Source: Dyadobacter sediminis
Lineage (GTDB): Bacteria; Bacteroidota; Bacteroidia; Cytophagales; Spirosomataceae
Direction of reading: 5' to 3'
Length of the DNA: 64,000 nucleotides
Assembly: GCF_005860765.1 (NCBI RefSeq)
Contig: NZ_VCEI01000011.1
Span: forward strand, 496,001-560,000
Part shown: piece by piece, positions 19,112 through 27,880 of the stretch
How the letters are laid out: each line of letters begins with the position of its first letter
Position numbering within the stretch: position 1 is the stretch's first letter
The notes under the pieces: generated by a model
Database searches by the model: none
What the model saw: the letters and a program-made list of their open reading frames with translations, nothing else
What the model was told of the DNA's origin: nothing
Made by a program: the position numbers and the translations under genes

Positions 19112-21631
19112 ATGATAAAAATCTATAATTTCCCTTTCACTATTCCGAAAATGCGTTCAGTCAGATTAGGTCTGATGCTGACCATTTCGTCTGTATTTTG
19201 TGGGCAAATTGCAACTGCTGCGTCAGGGGCCGGTGCTGTAACTGGTACAGGATCAAGCAACTTCGCTGCGCCGGTTGCGGACGGTGCGTACATGGTTCTA
19301 AGAAACATGGATAATTTTCCGGCTCATGACAAACTTGTATTCTCCCGTATCGAAATTCCCTGGAGAAAATCGGATACGACAGAGTTCAACGCCAACCATG
19401 ATAAAGTAAGGTTGCGTATTCAAAGCAAAGGATCTGAAAGCCTTGTCGTTAACAGTCTGGTTTTATCCAATACTGCCGGCTGGAAAATTGCATCAGTAGG
19501 GGGCGATGCAACGCCTTCGTTCCCCAAAACCATCACAACGGGAAATTACCTTGAAGTGGTTGTTCAGTTTGTGGCAGAGGGCGCTTCATCAAGGGTGACC
19601 ATATTGCAGGACAAGCTGACGATCAACAGCAATGACAATCTGACGCCGGTTAAAGAGGTATCGTTGTTTGGCTTGTATCAGAAGCAGGGCGAAGGCCAGA
19701 ATGAGCCGTATGCATCTGAAATCATCAAAGCTTTTGACTTCAAATCCAATCCGGGATACGGACGTGTTGACAACGGTGTGGAAGGAAAAACCATTATGCC
19801 GAATTCGGATGAAGTAGCGGCTTCCTACTTTGTAAGGGCCGATCCGAACAAGCCGGTAACAGTATATCAGCTGGCCGCCTATCACGGGTGCTGCGGATCG
19901 GTTGAAACCATCCGGTACTATACCAAAGGTTCAACCACGATGAACACGTTGTTTACGCATCACGTCCTGGACGCACAGTCCCTGTTGCCACGTCTCAGAA
20001 ACTCTGCTTCTACGCTTGCTGTCAAAACTATTGACAATCCAACGGAACCTTTTGGTTTCAGAGTTTCCAATTCAAGATCAGACAGAATGCTGAATTTCCA
20101 GGACCTGATCGGTCTGAGGATTCTGAAAGCAGTCGATGCTGCCGGTTATGTTATTCCGAATGCATACATCATGAACATGGATTACATTGATAATTCGGCT
20201 ACCAATTTTGACTATCAGGACAATATCTACTACATTGATAACATCAAGCCGGAAACGGGAACAGTACATTATTCTGATCTTGCTTCGGTCTCAGGTTCTG
20301 CAATCCAGTATGACGCGACGGTAACCGGAACAACCCAGACCAAGGAAGTGACGCTTAAGAATATGGGCAAAACGTATGCAGATAATTCCAAAGATCCTTC
20401 TGTAACGATCAAGAGCGCACGGATTATCGGACCAAATGCAAGTGAATTTTCAGTTGCATCGCTGAGCACAACCCTGGAACCGCAGGCTACTGCTAAGTTC
20501 ACTGTAAAATTCAATCCTAAAACGCAGGGTATCAAAAATGCGGTAATGGTCGTTTATTATACCAATGCCAATTCTCCGTTGCGTGTTCCGCTTTATGGCA
20601 ATGCGCATTCGGCCAGTTCGGTTGTTGAAGTCGTAAAAAGAATCAAAGGCGGCTCGGATTCGAATGTAACCATCGCCGGCCAGGTTTTTGAATCGGATAA
20701 AAATTACCGTACGGGTTCTGTAAGAAATGATGCACAGGTCGTGAAAACAGAAGTAGCCGGTACAGATATGGACGAATTGTACCAGACGTATTTGTCTGCC
20801 TCAGCAGATCTTCAGCAAACCGGATATAACATTCCGGTCGCCAACGGTGATTACATGGTTCGTATGCACTTTGTTGAAAATTACTTTGCAGAGCAGGGAG
20901 CCAGAGTTTTTGGCGGAACAATGGAAGGCAAGCAGATCCTGACAAACCTGGATATATTCAACGAAGTTGGTTACAGAACGGCTATTGTGAAGGACTTTAA
21001 TACGACGGTAAGTGACGGTGTGCTGACGATGCGTTTTGCACCGACTGTAAACAGACTTGCACTTGCAGGTGTGGAAATATTCAGAATCAATGATAATCCG
21101 CTTCCTGTAACGCTGGTCAGTTTCGACGCAAACAAGGTTGAAAATACAACGCTGCTTTCCTGGAAAACATCGTATGAAACCAACAGCAGCAATTTTGAAA
21201 TCCAGCGCAGCAAATCCGGTCAGGATTGGGAAATCGTGGGATCAGTTGATGCAGCGGGTGAATCTCGTGAAAATTACAGCTATTCTTTTGTGGACAGCAA
21301 GCCGCTTTCCGGCAATAACCTTTACCGTCTGAAAATGATTGATCTGGACGGAACTTCTACTTTCTCGAAATGGATCAATGTCAGTTTCGAAACAGTAGCC
21401 AGTGCACAGGTTTTCCCGAACCCAGTAACGGACAAGCTCAACCTTGACATTACAGACTGGAGCCAGATCAGTGCGGTACAATTGTATAACATTACCGGAA
21501 AAGCGGTTTATGAAGCCCGCAACACGCCTGTGTCTTCCATTGATGTAAAGAACCTTCCGTCGGGCATGTACATCATGCACATTACCCGCAACAACGGAAA
21601 TGTCGTTACGTACAAGATTGTTAAAAATTAA
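19112..21631 (+). CDS. Secreted T9SS protein with choice-of-anchor and malectin-like domains
   Basis: This 839-residue protein begins with a signal peptide (cleavage likely after QIATAA). Residues about 385-495 look like an Ig-like HYDIN/choice-of-anchor D module (LEPQATAKFTVKFNPKTQG). About 505-668 is a malectin-like carbohydrate-binding domain (VFESDKNYRTGS and DYMVRMHFVENYFAEQGAR). About 664-760 is an Ig/fibronectin-like module opening with LPVTLVSFDANK. The final 75 residues are a T9SS type A sorting domain (VFPNPVTDKLNLDI and LPSGMYIMHI), so the protein should be exported by the Por system and attached to or released from the cell surface. No catalytic domain is seen; carbohydrate or surface binding is the likely job. 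Confidence 0.85.
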   Translation: MIKIYNFPFTIPKMRSVRLGLMLTISSVFCGQIATAASGAGAVTGTGSSNFAAPVADGAYMVLRNMDNFPAHDKLVFSRIEIPWRKSDTTEFNANHDKVRLRIQSKGSESLVVNSLVLSNTAGWKIASVGGDATPSFPKTITTGNYLEVVVQFVAEGASSRVTILQDKLTINSNDNLTPVKEVSLFGLYQKQGEGQNEPYASEIIKAFDFKSNPGYGRVDNGVEGKTIMPNSDEVAASYFVRADPNKPVTVYQLAAYHGCCGSVETIRYYTKGSTTMNTLFTHHVLDAQSLLPRLRNSASTLAVKTIDNPTEPFGFRVSNSRSDRMLNFQDLIGLRILKAVDAAGYVIPNAYIMNMDYIDNSATNFDYQDNIYYIDNIKPETGTVHYSDLASVSGSAIQYDATVTGTTQTKEVTLKNMGKTYADNSKDPSVTIKSARIIGPNASEFSVASLSTTLEPQATAKFTVKFNPKTQGIKNAVMVVYYTNANSPLRVPLYGNAHSASSVVEVVKRIKGGSDSNVTIAGQVFESDKNYRTGSVRNDAQVVKTEVAGTDMDELYQTYLSASADLQQTGYNIPVANGDYMVRMHFVENYFAEQGARVFGGTMEGKQILTNLDIFNEVGYRTAIVKDFNTTVSDGVLTMRFAPTVNRLALAGVEIFRINDNPLPVTLVSFDANKVENTTLLSWKTSYETNSSNFEIQRSKSGQDWEIVGSVDAAGESRENYSYSFVDSKPLSGNNLYRLKMIDLDGTSTFSKWINVSFETVASAQVFPNPVTDKLNLDITDWSQISAVQLYNITGKAVYEARNTPVSSIDVKNLPSGMYIMHITRNNGNVVTYKIVKN

Positions 21632-21682
21632 TTACAGAAAACCACCTGCATGCCGGTTGCGGTATGCAGGCCGGTTCTAATC

Positions 21683-21718
21683 AAAGTCCTTTGCTGAATG
21701 CGGCAGAGGACTTTTTTG
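21683..21718 (+). terminator. Rho-independent terminator after the malectin-domain gene
   Basis: AAAGTCCTTTGC (21683-21694) pairs with GCAGAGGACTTT (21703-21714), with one G-T pair, and is followed by further T residues. It lies about 50 bases after the stop codon. Confidence 0.85.
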
Positions 21719-22211
21719 TTTGGAAACAACTACCGTGGATGTAAATGCTTGCAAACAGCTTGTTTATAAAGAGATAACCTGCGCCGAATCAAACAAATCG
21801 CACCGGGATTGTCTTGAGGAATGACGTTTTTTGCTGATCGGTAACGTATAGGCCTATGCGTAAAGTATTCCGCTTGGGATCACAAAGTCCGGAGGTAAAA
21901 TAAATTCTAATCTGCCTGCGAGCATTTCGTATTCTGACTTTCCGGAAAAATCCGTTTTTGGTTTGTACATTTGGTTATCTTATTTTTACCAATATATCAA
22001 TATACCGTTAGCAGTTGGAAGTCAGGATCAAATTGTTGTGAGGAATTGGAAAAGTGACCAGCATGGATTCTGAACTAAAACGAACAGCAAAGTAGCTTGT
22101 ATATTGTTGTAAAACGTTCGTTGCCTGATTAACCGGAACACAGTAATCGGAAGACCGGCATGGATCAAAGCCGTTGAATAAGATAAAAATAGTTCGCTGA
22201 TTTAATTATAT

Positions 22212-22219
22212 TATGTTTG
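22212..22219 (+). promoter_or_regulatory. Candidate -7 promoter element (TATGTTTG)
   Basis: TATGTTTG fits the Bacteroidota primary-sigma consensus TAnnTTTG exactly. The expected -33 TTTG about 20 bases upstream is poor (TTCG near 22190). It would give a leader of about 220 bases before the M4 protease start at 22448. Tentative. Confidence 0.35.
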
Positions 22220-22447
22220 AAAACAGAGGCATAGTTTTATTGGCAGCTGATTTGTTAATGTAAATTTAAGGAAGATGAAAACTCAACATACCATACAATA
22301 CCAAAGTATGCATTCAAGTCTGCTTGCCACTGCCTGTTTAATTAATCCACTACATTCGTAATTACCGTTTACACTTCACTCAAAATCGTCCGGATTTTTG
22401 TTCCAGAATCCAAATTCCATTCGGTTACTTAACAATTCAACCCAGTT

Positions 22448-25400
22448 ATGAAATTTAATGTTTTACTTTTTTCCCTGCTTTTCTGTGCAGTGCAATCGTT
22501 TGCGCAAAGTGCCGTCCAAAATCAAGTTCAGGCATTTGCAGCAAGGACCGGGGCAACGGCTACCATTGACAAGGCAACCGGATCGCTGAACTATCTGCGT
22601 TTTCCGGTCGGGAAGGCATACAAACTGGCCGGGGGCAAACCTGAGCAAAAAGCCATGGCCTTTATCCAGCAGAACTCCGGTATGATGGCTGTCAAGCAAA
22701 ATATGGATACATATGTGGTAAAAGAAACCAGGAAAGACAACTATGGCATGGAGCATGTTGTACTTCAGCAATTTTACAAAGGTGTTCCGGTTTATGACGG
22801 CAAGCTGAAATTTCACTTCAATGTAAATAACGACCTCGCCTCTCTGAACGGTAACTTTGTGCCCGTTGTCAAGCTGAACCCCAAGCCGGACATTACCATG
22901 AAAATGGCCGAAACAACGGCAATCAAGCTGGTAACTGCCCAGAAGCAGGGCAATTTCAAAGCGCCGCTGCGGGCTGTGAATTCTACCTTGTATGTGTTTC
23001 AAAAAGGTCTTGCGCAGGGCTATGTAGGGCCGAAGCATCTTGTGTATCAGGTAGAAGTCCGGAACGATAATGATGTCAGGGAATTTATGTTTATCGACGC
23101 GCATACCGGAGCACTTGTGGAGCAGTTTGCAGGTATGCATAACATTCACCGTACGCTGTACGAAACGTCGCCGTCGCCTGCCAATCTGGTATGGGATGAA
23201 GGCGACGGACCGCTGGATAAACTGGATAAATGGCAGCATTCGGAAATTATAGCTTCCGGCCATATCTATAACCTGATGAAGAACGCGTTCAACTACGTTT
23301 CCTACGACAACAAAGACGGAGCAATGGTGATCATCAATAATAATCCGGATATATTCTGTCCGAATTCGAGCTGGAACGGGATTACAACCAATTACTGTTC
23401 GGGAACGGCTTCGGATGACGTGGTGGCGCATGAATGGGCACATGCCTACACGGAATATACAAGCGGGCTGATTTACAGCTGGCAGCCGGGCGCCATCAAT
23501 GAGTCTTACTCTGATATTTGGGGTGAAACCGTCGACCTGCTGAATAATTACATGGATGAAGGTGAAAGCGATTCGCTGCGCATCAACTGCGGAAGTTCGC
23601 AGCGCTGGCAGATCGGTGAAAAAGCAACCAGCCTGACCGGGCAGATCCGTGATATGTGGGACCCTACATGCCGGTCTGACCCCGGCAAGGTAACTGATCC
23701 GCAATACTGGTGTGAGTCTACGGATTATGGCGGCGTGCATATCAATTCGGGGGTTCTTAACCATGCCTATGCTTTGCTTGCCGACGGCGGTTCTTACAAC
23801 GGTCAGGTCATTACAGGACTTGGTCTGACGAAAGCTGCGCATATTTTCTGGCATGCACAGGAAAATTACATGACGAGTACAACGGATTTTGCTGCGCAGG
23901 CGGATATTCTCGAAGCATCGCTGGTGGATCTGATCGGCATCAACCTGCCGCGCCTATCCACATCCAGTAACGGAAAAGGATTGTCCGGGAAAATCATCAC
24001 GGCAGCAGATGCTGCGCAGCTGGCGAAAGTGATTGCGGCGGTCGAACTCCGATTTGAAAACAATTGTAATTTTCAGACGATCCTTAAACCTGTGGATAAC
24101 ATTTGCAAAGGTGGTCTTGAGGAAAATGCTTTTTATTACGAAGACTTTGAATCCGGAACCGATGGCTGGGTAGCTTCAGACAGCGGCAGCAACGGAACCT
24201 GGACGCCGCGCGAATGGGAAGTTGTGGCGGCACCCGGCGGAAGAACAGGAAAAGTGATTTTCGGAATTGATTACAACGAAGGGGACTGCAATTTCAATCT
24301 GCAGAACGGCGTCATCTCTTTTGCAAGTCCGGAAATTACCATTCCCAAAGGATCAACCGGACCGTTCAGCATGGCATTCGATCAGTTGATTGCCATTGAA
24401 CATAACTACGACGGCGGCAACGTAAAGTACAAAATAAACGGCGGTGGCTGGATGCTGGTACCCGCTTCCGCATTCATTGCCAACGGCTATAATGCGACGT
24501 TGAGCGTCAGTGAAAATCCTTTGCAGGGACAGCCGGGTTTTACCGGAACGGATGAAGGTTCGGTGACAGGAAGCTGGGGCCAGAGCCGGATTGATCTTAC
24601 GGCGCTGGGCATTGTGGAAGGCGATGTCATTCAGTTCCGTTGGGATATGGGCACCGACGGATGCGGCGGTCTGGACGGCTGGTATATTGATAATGTAAGA
24701 GTATATTCCTGCGCAGAGCCTTCGCTTCAGTTTGTGACCACTTCTTCGGTAATCAATGAGAGCGACGCTAGTGAAGTGGGTGTTTCTCCGAATGAATGCC
24801 TGAAATATATTGAAAAGAAAATTACAATAAAACTGAACAAAGCTTCTGCTGCACCGGTAACTGTGAAACTGAATACACCCGGCGGAACGGCAACAAGGGG
24901 CAAAACGGCGGATTACAGCATTACGCCGGATTCACTGGTTCTGGATGCAAACAATCTGTCCAGAGATATCGTTATTCGCGTTTACAATGATGCCTATATT
25001 GAAAGAGATGAAACAGTTATTTTGTCCTACACTTTCGAAACTACGGACAAAGCTGTCTACGCAGCTCCGGTCAATCAGGAGCATACCATTACCATTATAG
25101 ATGATGATATCGTGCCGGGCGATGTAAGTGTGGAACTTCTTAACGAGAATTTTAACCAGGCCACTTTGCCGAAAGGCTGGACTGTAGTTGGCGGCGGAAC
25201 ATACCCGGCAACCTGGGCTGTCGTAGACGATCCGTCCGTTGAACTGGATCCTGCAGGATCTCCATTCTTGTATATCAACAGCGATGTCGCAGGCGATGTT
25301 GCACTGGACAAGATTGTAGAGACGCCGGCAATCAATACAGCCAATATGTCCAGTATCCAGCTTTCGTTCATTGAATACTTTGAAGTTTATGACGACGGTT

Positions 25401-26647
25401 TTGAAGAACAGGCGCTTGTGGATGTCTGGGACGGAAAGGCTTGGCGCAACATTCTGACGCAAACGGAAGCAACCGGCACGTCCGGTTCCTTTAACGAACC
25501 CGCCGTACGAATTTTGTCCATACCCGTAGCTTATGCCAATCCGAACATGAAAGTACGCTTTCGCTACATTGCCAATTACGATTACTGGTGGGCCATTGAC
25601 AACGTAAAGATAAGCGGAGTGATTCCAACGCAGGTACAAACGGCTGTAACAACATCGCCGGACGAGCAGTATCTGGGTCCCAACGCAACCGTGTATTTTT
25701 ATGATCCTGTTTCCAAAAACCTGATGGCCCGGATTAAAAACCTGAGCAGTCACGATTACGGTTGTACATCCGTTTCGATTGATCGTGCAGGCCGGGATGA
25801 AACGGATTGGGTAAATGGGTATCACATTACAAACAAGACTTTCAAGGTTACACCGACCTATAATAATCCGGCTGGTGAATTCGAGATTACATTGTATTAC
25901 AAAGCATCCGAACTGCCGAACTTCAACGGACCGGATATAAAATCGATGGGAAAAAGCCCGGGAAACACGGCTGCAAATCAGGCGTTGTCTTCTACGGCGG
26001 TGGCTGTGGAAAATACGGGCTTTGGTCTGGATTATGCATTTACATCCACGTTCAATTCCGGATTCTCCAACTTTGGTTTGTCGGACGCGCCTCCTTCCGG
26101 GCCGTTACCTGTAACATTGTCACGGTTTGAAGGCCGGCGTACTGTTGAAGGGAATCTGCTGACCTGGACAACTACTTCAGAAGTAAATAACGATTACTTT
26201 GTAGTGGAAAGAAGCCTGGACGGAAGAAGTTTTGTAAATGCCGGAACCGTGATAGGCAATGGCAGCACAGCCGTTGAAAAACAGTACAAATTCCTCGACA
26301 CCGGTTTTTCAAAAGGAATCAGCTATTATCGTCTGAAACAGGTTGATGTGGACGGCACTCATCATTTCAGCCGGATCATTGCCCTTGATGCTGCGAATCT
26401 GCTGAGTCTGAAATTCTATCCGAACCCGGTTCAGAGTATGCTGAACATCGAAATTCCTGCATCTGGAAACAAATTGCTAAACGTAAAAGTGATCAATACC
26501 GCAGGTCACGAAGTGTACCGAAAAGACAATGCAAGCAGCAAAAACGGTAATCTGTCCTTGCAGCTGGAGGGTTTGCCAACGGGAATTTATCAGGTCATTG
26601 TGAGCGGTGAAAGCATCCGGTACCATCTGTCTATCTTGAAAATATAA
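22448..26647 (+). CDS. Secreted M4-family (thermolysin-like) metalloprotease with T9SS sorting domain
   Basis: This 1399-residue exported protease has a signal peptide ending at QSFAQ and an FTP/PepSY-type propeptide (to about 225, with GVPVYDGKLKFHFN). The catalytic domain carries the zinc site H328-E329-x2-H332 in AHEWAHAY and the third ligand E352 in AINESYSD, the 19-residue spacing of thermolysin. Two jelly-roll, choice-of-anchor-J/MAM-like modules follow (about 561-756 and 895-1056), separated by a Calx-beta-like domain (about 765-885, ending TIIDDD). An Ig-like module opens with LPVTLSRFEG (about 1219), and a T9SS C-terminal domain closes it (about 1321-1399, FYPNPVQSMLNIEI). It should degrade extracellular protein. 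It is much longer than classical M4 enzymes because of the C-terminal modules. Confidence 0.92.
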   Translation: MKFNVLLFSLLFCAVQSFAQSAVQNQVQAFAARTGATATIDKATGSLNYLRFPVGKAYKLAGGKPEQKAMAFIQQNSGMMAVKQNMDTYVVKETRKDNYGMEHVVLQQFYKGVPVYDGKLKFHFNVNNDLASLNGNFVPVVKLNPKPDITMKMAETTAIKLVTAQKQGNFKAPLRAVNSTLYVFQKGLAQGYVGPKHLVYQVEVRNDNDVREFMFIDAHTGALVEQFAGMHNIHRTLYETSPSPANLVWDEGDGPLDKLDKWQHSEIIASGHIYNLMKNAFNYVSYDNKDGAMVIINNNPDIFCPNSSWNGITTNYCSGTASDDVVAHEWAHAYTEYTSGLIYSWQPGAINESYSDIWGETVDLLNNYMDEGESDSLRINCGSSQRWQIGEKATSLTGQIRDMWDPTCRSDPGKVTDPQYWCESTDYGGVHINSGVLNHAYALLADGGSYNGQVITGLGLTKAAHIFWHAQENYMTSTTDFAAQADILEASLVDLIGINLPRLSTSSNGKGLSGKIITAADAAQLAKVIAAVELRFENNCNFQTILKPVDNICKGGLEENAFYYEDFESGTDGWVASDSGSNGTWTPREWEVVAAPGGRTGKVIFGIDYNEGDCNFNLQNGVISFASPEITIPKGSTGPFSMAFDQLIAIEHNYDGGNVKYKINGGGWMLVPASAFIANGYNATLSVSENPLQGQPGFTGTDEGSVTGSWGQSRIDLTALGIVEGDVIQFRWDMGTDGCGGLDGWYIDNVRVYSCAEPSLQFVTTSSVINESDASEVGVSPNECLKYIEKKITIKLNKASAAPVTVKLNTPGGTATRGKTADYSITPDSLVLDANNLSRDIVIRVYNDAYIERDETVILSYTFETTDKAVYAAPVNQEHTITIIDDDIVPGDVSVELLNENFNQATLPKGWTVVGGGTYPATWAVVDDPSVELDPAGSPFLYINSDVAGDVALDKIVETPAINTANMSSIQLSFIEYFEVYDDGFEEQALVDVWDGKAWRNILTQTEATGTSGSFNEPAVRILSIPVAYANPNMKVRFRYIANYDYWWAIDNVKISGVIPTQVQTAVTTSPDEQYLGPNATVYFYDPVSKNLMARIKNLSSHDYGCTSVSIDRAGRDETDWVNGYHITNKTFKVTPTYNNPAGEFEITLYYKASELPNFNGPDIKSMGKSPGNTAANQALSSTAVAVENTGFGLDYAFTSTFNSGFSNFGLSDAPPSGPLPVTLSRFEGRRTVEGNLLTWTTTSEVNNDYFVVERSLDGRSFVNAGTVIGNGSTAVEKQYKFLDTGFSKGISYYRLKQVDVDGTHHFSRIIALDAANLLSLKFYPNPVQSMLNIEIPASGNKLLNVKVINTAGHEVYRKDNASSKNGNLSLQLEGLPTGIYQVIVSGESIRYHLSILKI

Positions 26648-26763
26648 CAGCCTTCGGCAATTGACTGTCTGCTTTCAGAAAGGAGATGTCAGAACGGTCC
26701 GTATCGTTCAGTTCACTTCGTTTCCATTGGCTTGGAGCGGTTACATCAAAAATCGCTAATTAA

Positions 26764-26810
26764 TTTTAACACAAAAAAGAGCTTTGTCAAAGCTCTTTTT
26801 TGTGTTAAAA
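26764..26810. terminator. Perfect 47-base palindrome, bidirectional terminator
   Basis: The sequence is an exact inverted repeat with 23 paired bases each side of a single central T at 26787. It contains AAAAAAGAGC on the left arm and GCTCTTTTTT on the right, so it gives a stem followed by a T run on both strands. It sits between the plus-strand protease gene (stop 26647) and the leftward membrane-protein gene (stop 26895), where a shared terminator is expected. Confidence 0.9.
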
Positions 26811-26894
26811 GGTTTTGTAAATGGCTGGTTGTTTCTGGCAAGGATTCACTCCGTTCATCAAATCCCTGTAAAATAGGTTAGAACTGAACTATAA

Positions 26895-27383
26895 TTAATA
26901 CGCCAGTAAACGGCCGCAAGCAATGACTGCAATCCAGACCATAATGGAAATGGAAGCAGAAACTTTTGCCGATAACGGAAGCTGTTTTTCAGGTTGTAAA
27001 CGGAATTTCGGCGGATAAACAATCTGGTGAAATACCAATGCATTCAGGCCGGCCACTGCAAGCAGGAGCATTTTTAACCAGAAAGTCGGATCTTTGCCAA
27101 GCGTTTCGGCATTGGTTATAAACAGCAGAATTCCCGACGGAACAATTAGCCACAAACCTTTCCGAGACCATGGAAGCAAATGATTGGCCAGGTCACGGAC
27201 TGGAAGATTCTTTGAAAAACCAAGCAGCCGAAGATCAAATAGGAATGCGGCACCGACCAGTAGGGCTATACCCGTAATGTGCACGATTTCCAATGCCGGA
27301 TACAGCCATAACGATTGCCGAATGTGCACCGCCCATGAAGACCTTTCAAGCCACCGAAGAGTATTTTCGGTTGCGGACAACAC
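26895..27383 (-). CDS. DUF6644-type integral membrane protein
   Basis: This 162-residue protein has about four hydrophobic helices: around 24-46 (LWLYPALEIVHITGIALLVG), then one at 73-90, one at 99-120 and one at 140-160. The histidine in EIVHITG, the basic LLPWSRKG loop and the overall layout match the uncharacterised DUF6644 group. Histidines in such helices could bind haem, but that is conjecture. Its start is 2 bases after the stop of the DUF6152-like gene, and the two form a small leftward operon. Confidence 0.72.
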   Translation of the reverse strand: MLSATENTLRWLERSSWAVHIRQSLWLYPALEIVHITGIALLVGAAFLFDLRLLGFSKNLPVRDLANHLLPWSRKGLWLIVPSGILLFITNAETLGKDPTFWLKMLLLAVAGLNALVFHQIVYPPKFRLQPEKQLPLSAKVSASISIMVWIAVIACGRLLAY

Positions 27384-27385
27384 GA

Positions 27386-27739
27386 TCAGCGCAGTTCGTA
27401 TTTGGTACCGTCCACAAAAATTCGTTCAGCCCGCATTTCAGTCTTTTTGGATTTGTGCGGATAAGCGACCAGCCGGACGGATTCTCCTTTCTGGATCATG
27501 TCGGCCGTCAGTCCACGGTCGGTCATGCGGCTTGTAGGTGCCAGATATACAGTCCAGAGCTCTTTTTTGTATTTGACTTTGGCCAGTACATGCGGATTTT
27601 CATAAACGGATTCCTGAATAACCGTTTTGAAGTCAAGTACTTTTTCCTGATCATAATCGGCCCAGCCATGATGCAATGCTGTAAAAGATGCAAAAGAAAT
27701 GACTGAGAGCGCAAGTGCAATGCCTTTTAATCTGTTCAT
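27386..27739 (-). CDS. DUF6152-type small exported protein
   Basis: This 117-residue protein has an N-terminal signal-like helix (LKGIALALSVISFASF) followed by ALHHGWADYDQ and VYENPHVLAKV, the features of the DUF6152 group. The HH pair and the ENPH histidine are possible metal or cofactor ligands, but no function is established. It is the first gene of a two-gene leftward operon with the DUF6644-like membrane protein and is divergent from the GH95-like gene, with which it shares a short upstream region. Confidence 0.72.
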   Translation of the reverse strand: MNRLKGIALALSVISFASFTALHHGWADYDQEKVLDFKTVIQESVYENPHVLAKVKYKKELWTVYLAPTSRMTDRGLTADMIQKGESVRLVAYPHKSKKTEMRAERIFVDGTKYELR

Positions 27740-27880
27740 GGTCCGCAGCGTTTAGTGATGTTTAAAGCTAGTGAAAAATAAGCAGATTGTACAATCCTGC
27801 AATTCTTTATCTACTTCTATATGAATAGACTGCAAGGTTTTTCTGCTTTGTATATACGGTACAATCAAACGCTGTTCCGT

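Larger units (their letters stand above)
21632..22447. other. Intergenic region before the M4 protease gene
   Basis: About 816 bases hold the terminator at 21683-21718 and two exact TAnnTTTG matches (21966-21973 and 22212-22219). The rest shows no reading frame or structural RNA that I recognise. Confidence 0.5.

Noticed and set aside
22463..23854. Long minus-strand frame (463 codons) opposite the M4 protease gene
   Set aside because: It is antisense to a gene with clear catalytic motifs; the residue composition is rich in Cys, His, Ile and Arg without any domain, as expected for a codon-usage shadow.
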